In this document: positions 6,719 through 10,044 of the stretch, one piece after another
Layout: the number at the start of each line of letters is the position of its first letter
How positions within the stretch are numbered: the stretch's first letter is position 1
NCBI GenBank assembly: GCA_023388955.1
Contig: JAEWFH010000116.1
Location: 1 to 10,044, forward strand
Reading direction: 5' to 3'
Length of the DNA stretch: 10,044 nucleotides
From: Pseudomonadota bacterium
GTDB taxonomy: Bacteria > Pseudomonadota > Gammaproteobacteria > Xanthomonadales > Xanthomonadaceae
Notes under the pieces: generated by a model
Seen by the model: the letters and a program-made list of their open reading frames with translations, nothing else
What the model was told of the DNA's origin: nothing
Databases searched by the model: none
Made by a program: the position numbers and the translations under genes

Positions 6719-6750
6719 CGCGCCCTGGCGGGCCTTCCCGTCAGGGCGCG
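6719..6750. terminator. Second hairpin, overlapping the yedA-like stop codon
   Basis: CGCGCCCTG (6719-6727) pairs with CAGGGCGCG (6742-6750), continued inward by a G-T pair and CGGG/CCCG around a CCTT loop, giving about 14 bp of stem. It overlaps the last codons and the stop of the exporter gene. With the preceding hairpin it forms a tandem terminator region between two convergent genes. Confidence 0.5.
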
Positions 6751-7670
6751 CGCGGATTGAGCTTGCGCTTGCCGGTGCGCCCGGCCAGGGTGATCACCGC
6801 CACGCCGGCCAGGATCACCACCATGCCGCCGATATCGAACGGCCCGACCGTCTCCCCGGCCAGCAGCACGCCGAACAGCACGGCGACCGGCGGATTCACG
6901 TAGGCGTAGCTCGTGGCCACGGCGGGCCTGGCGTGCTTGAGCACGTACAGGTAGGCACTGAAGGCGACGATGGAGCCGAACAGCGCGAGATAGGCCAGGG
7001 CCAGCGTCGCCTTGAGGGTGGGTTCGGCAGGCAGGCGTTCTCCCGTGCCGAAGCCGACCAGCAGCAGCGCCACGGATGCACAAAGCATCTGCGCGGCGGT
7101 GTTCATCGGGCCGGCCGGCATCTCCTGGCGGCGGCTCCACACCGAGCCGAACGCCCACGCGGCCGCCGCGACCAGCAGCGCGATCGCTCCGATCCGCTCG
7201 CCCGACAGCCCGCTGCCCAGGTTGAGCACCACCACCCCGGCAAAGCCGACCATCAGGCCCAGCGCTTCCCGCCCTGACGGCCAGTTGCCATACAGCCCCC
7301 CGAATGCAGCGGCGAACAGCGGCATGCTCGACACCGCCACCGCCGCGATACCCGAGCTCACCCGCTCCTGGGCAAAGCAGACCATCCCGTTGCCCATCCC
7401 GAGCAGCAACAGGCCGGTTATGGCGGCGTTCCGCCACTGCAGCGCAGTCGGCGGCGCCATTCCGCGCCAGCGCAGGAATCCATACAGCAGCCCGCCCGCG
7501 GCGGCGAAGCGGAGACCCGCCAGCATGAACGGCGGATAACTTTCCAGCGCAAAGGCGATGCCGAGGTAGGTCGAACCCCAGACCAGGTACAGCACGAACA
7601 TGCACAGCGGGATGAGCACCCGCGGATCAAGCTGGGACGCGGCGGGCGCCACGGTCTGGGAGGGGGGCAT
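6741..7670 (-). CDS. yedA: YedA-like EamA/DMT-family exporter
   Basis: This 309-residue inner-membrane protein belongs to the drug/metabolite transporter superfamily. It has two EamA repeats of about five helices each (roughly residues 20-152 and 163-296). The landmarks YLVWGSTYLGI (28-38), GMGNGMV (91-97), SSGIAAV (105-111), WAFGSV (172-177), ALFGSI (229-234) and ATSYAYVNPPVAVL (252-265) match the E. coli YedA subgroup closely. The substrate is not known for the family; export of amino acids or small metabolites is typical. The ATG at 7670 is the first in the frame (a TAA lies 11 codons upstream) but has no Shine-Dalgarno (CCGCCTCCG). A GTG at codon 18 (7619) would start the protein at LIPLCMFVLY, nearer the E. 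coli N-terminus, and lies seven bases after the stop of an overlapping small ORF. Start confidence is therefore modest; family confidence is high. Confidence 0.88.
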   Translation of the reverse strand: MPPSQTVAPAASQLDPRVLIPLCMFVLYLVWGSTYLGIAFALESYPPFMLAGLRFAAAGGLLYGFLRWRGMAPPTALQWRNAAITGLLLLGMGNGMVCFAQERVSSGIAAVAVSSMPLFAAAFGGLYGNWPSGREALGLMVGFAGVVVLNLGSGLSGERIGAIALLVAAAAWAFGSVWSRRQEMPAGPMNTAAQMLCASVALLLVGFGTGERLPAEPTLKATLALAYLALFGSIVAFSAYLYVLKHARPAVATSYAYVNPPVAVLFGVLLAGETVGPFDIGGMVVILAGVAVITLAGRTGKRKLNPRAP

Positions 7671-7698
7671 CGGAGGCGGCTGCGGGACGGTGCCGCAT
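7627..7698 (-). CDS. Possible 23-residue leader ORF overlapping the exporter start
   Basis: An ATG at 7698 with a consensus GGAGG (7709-7705) six bases upstream opens a 23-codon reading frame (MRHRPAAASDAPLPDRGARR plus VPA). It runs out of frame across the exporter ATG at 7670 and stops at 7627-7629, seven bases before an in-frame GTG of the exporter. It is the only good ribosome site ahead of the exporter. It could be a translationally coupled leader peptide, or chance in GC-rich DNA. Arg- and Pro-rich composition in this frame is what an off-frame reading of GC-rich DNA gives anyway. I have no homology evidence. Confidence 0.22.
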   Translation of the reverse strand: MRHRPAAASDAPLPDRGARRVPA

Positions 7699-7735
7699 TA
7701 TCCGCCTCCGCACCCCCGCCGGCATACTCCCCGCC

Positions 7736-8002
7736 CTGGAGCTGTATGACGCCGAGGATGCCGCCGCCGGCCAGATCACCGGGGAGGACCGTGCCGGCCG
7801 CCCGGCCACGTTCCCGCTCAGCACCCTGTCGGTCGGCGTGGCGCAGGTGCGACCGGGGCGGTTCGCCACTTCCGAACAGGTCGCCTCGATCGCGGCGATG
7901 GCAAAACGGCGCGCCAAGCGCGAAGGCCGGGGCGTGGCGGAACTGCCGGAAGGCGAGGTGCGCGCATTTGCCGAGCAGGTAGGGGCGCCGCTTCCGGCTT
8001 GA
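7736..8002 (+). pseudogene. 3' remnant of a GGDEF-domain (diguanylate cyclase-like) gene
   Basis: An open frame of 88 codons ending in TGA at 8000-8002 encodes a recognisable C-terminal piece of a GGDEF-type domain. It starts about LELYDAEDAAAG, continues with RPATFPLSTLSVGVAQVRPGRF (the TLSxGVA strand that ends GGDEF domains; written here in parts of the region 34-56) and then QVASIAAMAKRRAKREG, the helix with the AK..AK..G pattern. No ATG start with a ribosome site exists in this frame and the upstream DNA is the 5' region of the oppositely oriented exporter. The GGDEF signature, the active site and everything before are missing. It is therefore a truncated, promoterless remnant, probably left by deletion or rearrangement. 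The frame has no internal stop, so the truncation may be recent or the stretch short enough to survive by chance. It explains what would otherwise be a 460-bp gap. Confidence 0.6.
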
Positions 8003-8045
8003 TCCTGCGGTCCGAGCGCTCGGGTGCGGCTGAATGCACCGGAAA

Positions 8046-8063
8046 CCGTCATCAGGCTGTCAT
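8046..8063 (+). promoter_or_regulatory. Candidate PHO box (PhoB site)
   Basis: CCGTCAT-CAGG-CTGTCAT is a direct repeat of 7 bp with 4-bp spacing (11-bp period), the geometry of the PhoB half-sites CTGTCAT. The second half matches the consensus exactly and the first differs in one base. The spacer is GC-richer than the usual AT-rich spacer. A weak -10-like GATAGG (8072-8077) starts nine bases after the repeat, close to the spacing in PhoB-activated promoters where the box replaces the -35. It would drive the exported hydrolase gene that starts at 8130. Confidence 0.4.
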
Positions 8064-8129
8064 CGTTCCAAGATAGGGCAGGCACGCCGCGGTCGATAGC
8101 CTGCAGGGCCGCATTGCCCCTGTCGTGCC

Positions 8130-9179
8130 ATGTTCCGTGTCGCCCTGCTGACCGCCACCTGCCTGCTGCTGGCCGGTTTCACTTCCCTGCCTGGCCTGTC
8201 GGCTGCGCTGGCCGCGCAACTCGTCGCGCCCGGCGGCACGTCCCCGCTGCTTCCGCGTGCGCCGATCGACGCGGCCCTGGCGCGCCTCGACGACCGCAGC
8301 GGGCATGTCATCACCTCCGCCGGCGTGGAGGTGTTCTGGCGCGCCGTCGATCCCGGCGACTACCACCTGCAGATGTCCTGGCCCGACGGCCAGACCGTGG
8401 CGGACACCTTCCCGGACCTGGACTTCGACATACCCCCCACCCCGCCACAGGCACCGCGCGGCACCGTGGTCCTGCTGCACGGCTGGATGATGCATGGCGA
8501 CTCGATGCTGCCCTGGGCCCTGCACCTGGGCGAGGCCGGCTACCGCACCATCGCCCTGGACCTGCGCAACCACGGCCGCTCCGGCGAAGCCCCGACCGGC
8601 TACGGGACCCGCGAGGCCGCGGACGTGGTCGACGTCGTCACCGCCCTGCGGGCGCGCGGAGAGGTCATCGGCCCGCTGCACCTGCTCGGGGTCTCGTATG
8701 GCGCCGCGACCGCGATCTTCGCCGGCGCCGACCCGCGGCTGCAGGCCGAGACGGTGGTGGCGATGGAGTCCTTCGCCGTGGCCGACGAAGCGGTCCGCGA
8801 CATGGTGCCGTACATGCTCACCGACGCCCCGGCCCCGCCGACCGCCTGGCTGGCGCGGCACTGGATGCGCTGGCAGCTCGACGATGCCGCCCTGGACGCC
8901 GCCATCGAGCAGGCCGGCGCTACGCTGGACCTGCCGCTGGAGCAGGTGGACGTCACCACCGCCCTGGCCGACGTCCCCTGCCCGCTGCTGGTCCATGGCG
9001 ATGCCGACCGCCACGTGCCGGTCGCCCATGGCCGCGCCCTGGCCGCCTCGGCCCCGCATGCACGCTACCTCGAGGTTGCCGGCGAAGACCACCTCACCCT
9101 GCCCATGCAGCTCGATACCCTCGGCCCGGTGGTCGTCGACTGGCTGGAGCAGCCCGATTGCGCAAACCCCACCGCATGA
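8130..9179 (+). CDS. Exported alpha/beta hydrolase
   Basis: This 349-residue serine hydrolase has an N-terminal signal sequence (hydrophobic core about 4-24, probable signal peptidase I cleavage after LSAALA near 28) and so should act in the periplasm or outside. The catalytic triad is visible: nucleophile Ser189 in GVSYG (GxSxG), acid Asp293 in GDADRHVP and base His321 in GEDHLTLP. The oxyanion-hole turn is LLHGW (115-119), followed by the LDLRNHGRSG motif (144-152) typical of the esterase/lipase branch of the fold. A cap region lies about 220-275. Residues 29-105 before the hydrolase core are an extra N-terminal segment I cannot assign. The natural ester or amide substrate is unknown. The ATG at 8130 has no clear Shine-Dalgarno, but the signal peptide begins there. 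A PHO-box-like repeat upstream suggests phosphate control. Confidence 0.87.
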   Translation: MFRVALLTATCLLLAGFTSLPGLSAALAAQLVAPGGTSPLLPRAPIDAALARLDDRSGHVITSAGVEVFWRAVDPGDYHLQMSWPDGQTVADTFPDLDFDIPPTPPQAPRGTVVLLHGWMMHGDSMLPWALHLGEAGYRTIALDLRNHGRSGEAPTGYGTREAADVVDVVTALRARGEVIGPLHLLGVSYGAATAIFAGADPRLQAETVVAMESFAVADEAVRDMVPYMLTDAPAPPTAWLARHWMRWQLDDAALDAAIEQAGATLDLPLEQVDVTTALADVPCPLLVHGDADRHVPVAHGRALAASAPHARYLEVAGEDHLTLPMQLDTLGPVVVDWLEQPDCANPTA

Positions 9180-9184
9180 CCTAC

Positions 9185-9209
9185 GGCCGGCGCCCACCGC
9201 GAGCCGGCC
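9185..9209 (+). terminator. Weak hairpin after the hydrolase gene
   Basis: GGCCGGC and GCCGGCC form a 7-bp stem with an 11-nt loop six bases after the stop codon. There is no T-tract. A -10-like TACAGT (9214-9219) follows, without a recognisable -35, and could serve the peptidase gene. Confidence 0.28.
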
Positions 9210-9263
9210 CCGCTACAGTCCCCACAAAGTAACCGCGCCCTTCCGGCGCCACGGGGATCGTGC

Positions 9264-10044
9264 ATGTTCAAGCGTTGCGCTTTGATGTTGTGCCTGGGTT
9301 TCAGCGGGTTCGCCATGGCCCAGGAGCCGGTGGACCTGGACATGGTCACTAAGATCCGGCAGGAGGCCTTCCACCGCTCGCAGGTCATGGAGACCTTCAG
9401 CCACCTGACCGAGAACATCGGTGCGCGCCTGACCAACTCCCCGCAGATGGCCGAGGCCAACGCCTGGACCCGCGGCAAGTTCACCGAGTGGGGCCTGTCC
9501 AACGTCCACGACGACGCCTTCGAGGACTTCGGTCGCGGCTGGGAGTTCAGCTCCGCCAGCGTCGAGATGCTCAGCGACCGCGCGCAGCAGTTGCACGCCC
9601 TGCCCAAGGCCTGGACCCCGGGCACCAACGGCCCGGTGGAGGGCGAGCTGGTGCACGTGGAAATCAAGAAGCCCGAAGACATCGAGAAGTACCGCGGCAA
9701 GCTGGGTGGCAAGATCCTGCTGCTGGGCGAGGCACGCGAATACAAGCGCGGTGAAGAGCCGGACTCGCACCGCCACGACGCCACCTCGCTGGAGGGCCTG
9801 CAACAGTTCACGGTGCCGAAGGCCGCGGCGGAAGACCGCGCGGAGCGGGTCAAGAAGTACAGCGAGCGCCAGGAGCTCGCAAAGGCGGTCAACGAGTTCT
9901 TCGCCGAGGAAGGCGCGCTGGCCGCGATCAGCATCAGCAGCTGGGACAACGGCATCATCCGCGTTGCCGGCGGCGGCTCGCGCAAGGCCGGCGAGCCGGT
10001 GGGCATCCCGGAGCTGGCGATGATCACCGAGCACTTCAACCCGC
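9264..10044 (+). CDS. Exported M28-family metallopeptidase, N-terminal part
   Basis: The window shows 260 codons of a gene that continues past its end. The ATG at 9264 follows GGGGA at a usable distance and starts a signal peptide (MFKRCALMLCLGFSGFAMA, cut before Gln20). The segment VMETFSHLTENIGARLTNSP (about 44-63) and the following AEANAWTRGKFTEWGLSNV are typical of the opening of xanthomonad M28 (M20/M25/M40-annotated) zinc aminopeptidase-like proteins of about 550 residues. Residues from about 110 onward (LPKAWTPGTNGPVEGELVHV) look like the start of the inserted PA-type domain. A charged Lys/Glu-rich stretch (about 150-215) follows. The zinc-binding region (HxD, DE, E/D, H) lies downstream and cannot be checked. 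Predicted role: periplasmic or secreted peptide degradation. Confidence 0.82.
   Translation, partial: MFKRCALMLCLGFSGFAMAQEPVDLDMVTKIRQEAFHRSQVMETFSHLTENIGARLTNSPQMAEANAWTRGKFTEWGLSNVHDDAFEDFGRGWEFSSASVEMLSDRAQQLHALPKAWTPGTNGPVEGELVHVEIKKPEDIEKYRGKLGGKILLLGEAREYKRGEEPDSHRHDATSLEGLQQFTVPKAAAEDRAERVKKYSERQELAKAVNEFFAEEGALAAISISSWDNGIIRVAGGGSRKAGEPVGIPELAMITEHFNP

Noticed and set aside
4959..6719. 586-residue minus-strand open frame covering the M14 gene and the azurin region
   Set aside because: The enzyme starts at 5888 with a ribosome site; the upstream extension is antisense to azurin and reads as Gly/Arg-rich shadow sequence.
7746..7982. 78-codon plus-strand ORF beginning MTPRMPPPARSPG
   Set aside because: It is a frame-shifted reading of the GGDEF remnant; the neighbouring frame carries the recognisable domain end.
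3249..8002. A local c-di-GMP system formed by the EAL protein and the GGDEF remnant
   Set aside because: They are about 2.8 kb apart with several independent transcription units between them, and the GGDEF piece is too truncated to work.
8012..8023. Perfect 12-bp palindrome CCGAGCGCTCGG, possible operator
   Set aside because: Short GC palindromes are expected by chance at this base composition; it sits just after the remnant's stop and nothing else supports a site.
1..10044. Defence system, mobile element, CRISPR array, tRNA or integrase signature
   Set aside because: I looked for repeats, terminal inverted repeats, transposase or nuclease motifs and tRNA-like cloverleaf arms and found none; the genes are housekeeping or envelope types with uniform composition.

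Overview
The window is very GC-rich DNA with the gene style of a Xanthomonadaceae/Lysobacteraceae gammaproteobacterium (Lysobacter, Luteimonas, Pseudoxanthomonas or Stenotrophomonas type). The assignment rests on the strong GC bias at third codon positions, the kynurenine-type semialdehyde dehydrogenase, the lipoprotein azurin, the M28 peptidase and the weak promoters. It is inferred from protein style, not from a marker gene. Spacing is typical of a chromosome. I see no tRNA, rRNA, insertion sequence, integrase, CRISPR array or plasmid gene.

Layout. Positions 1-800 (minus) hold the N-terminal half of an aldehyde dehydrogenase of the 2-amino/2-hydroxymuconic semialdehyde type, cut by the window edge. 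Upstream of it on the same strand is a thioredoxin-reductase-like flavoprotein (874-1797). Divergent from the flavoprotein is a lipoprotein peroxiredoxin of the BCP/PrxQ type (1961-2506), so the 163-bp gap at 1798-1960 separates two thiol-redox genes. A DUF937 protein (2523-3104, minus) converges on the peroxiredoxin and diverges from a membrane protein that joins a periplasmic solute-binding domain to a cytoplasmic c-di-GMP phosphodiesterase (EAL) domain (3249-4934). An M14-type zinc carboxypeptidase/deacylase-like enzyme (4959-5888, minus) is followed by a divergent lipoprotein azurin (6015-6668). Tandem hairpins separate azurin from a convergent YedA-like EamA exporter (6741-7670, minus).

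Next come a decayed 3' fragment of a GGDEF-domain gene (about 7736-8002), a candidate PHO box (8046-8063), an exported alpha/beta hydrolase (8130-9179) and the start of an exported M28-family peptidase (9264 to the window end).

The genes look mostly like single-gene transcription units in alternating orientation. The themes are envelope and redox functions (peroxiredoxin, flavoprotein, azurin) and exported hydrolases. I do not see a multi-gene novel system. The points most worth a second look are the promoterless GGDEF remnant, the PHO-box-like repeat before the exported hydrolase, the hairpin that buries the ribosome binding site of the flavoprotein, the degenerate NADPH site of that flavoprotein, the overlapping small ORF before yedA, and the EAL protein with a solute-binding sensor but no GGDEF domain.
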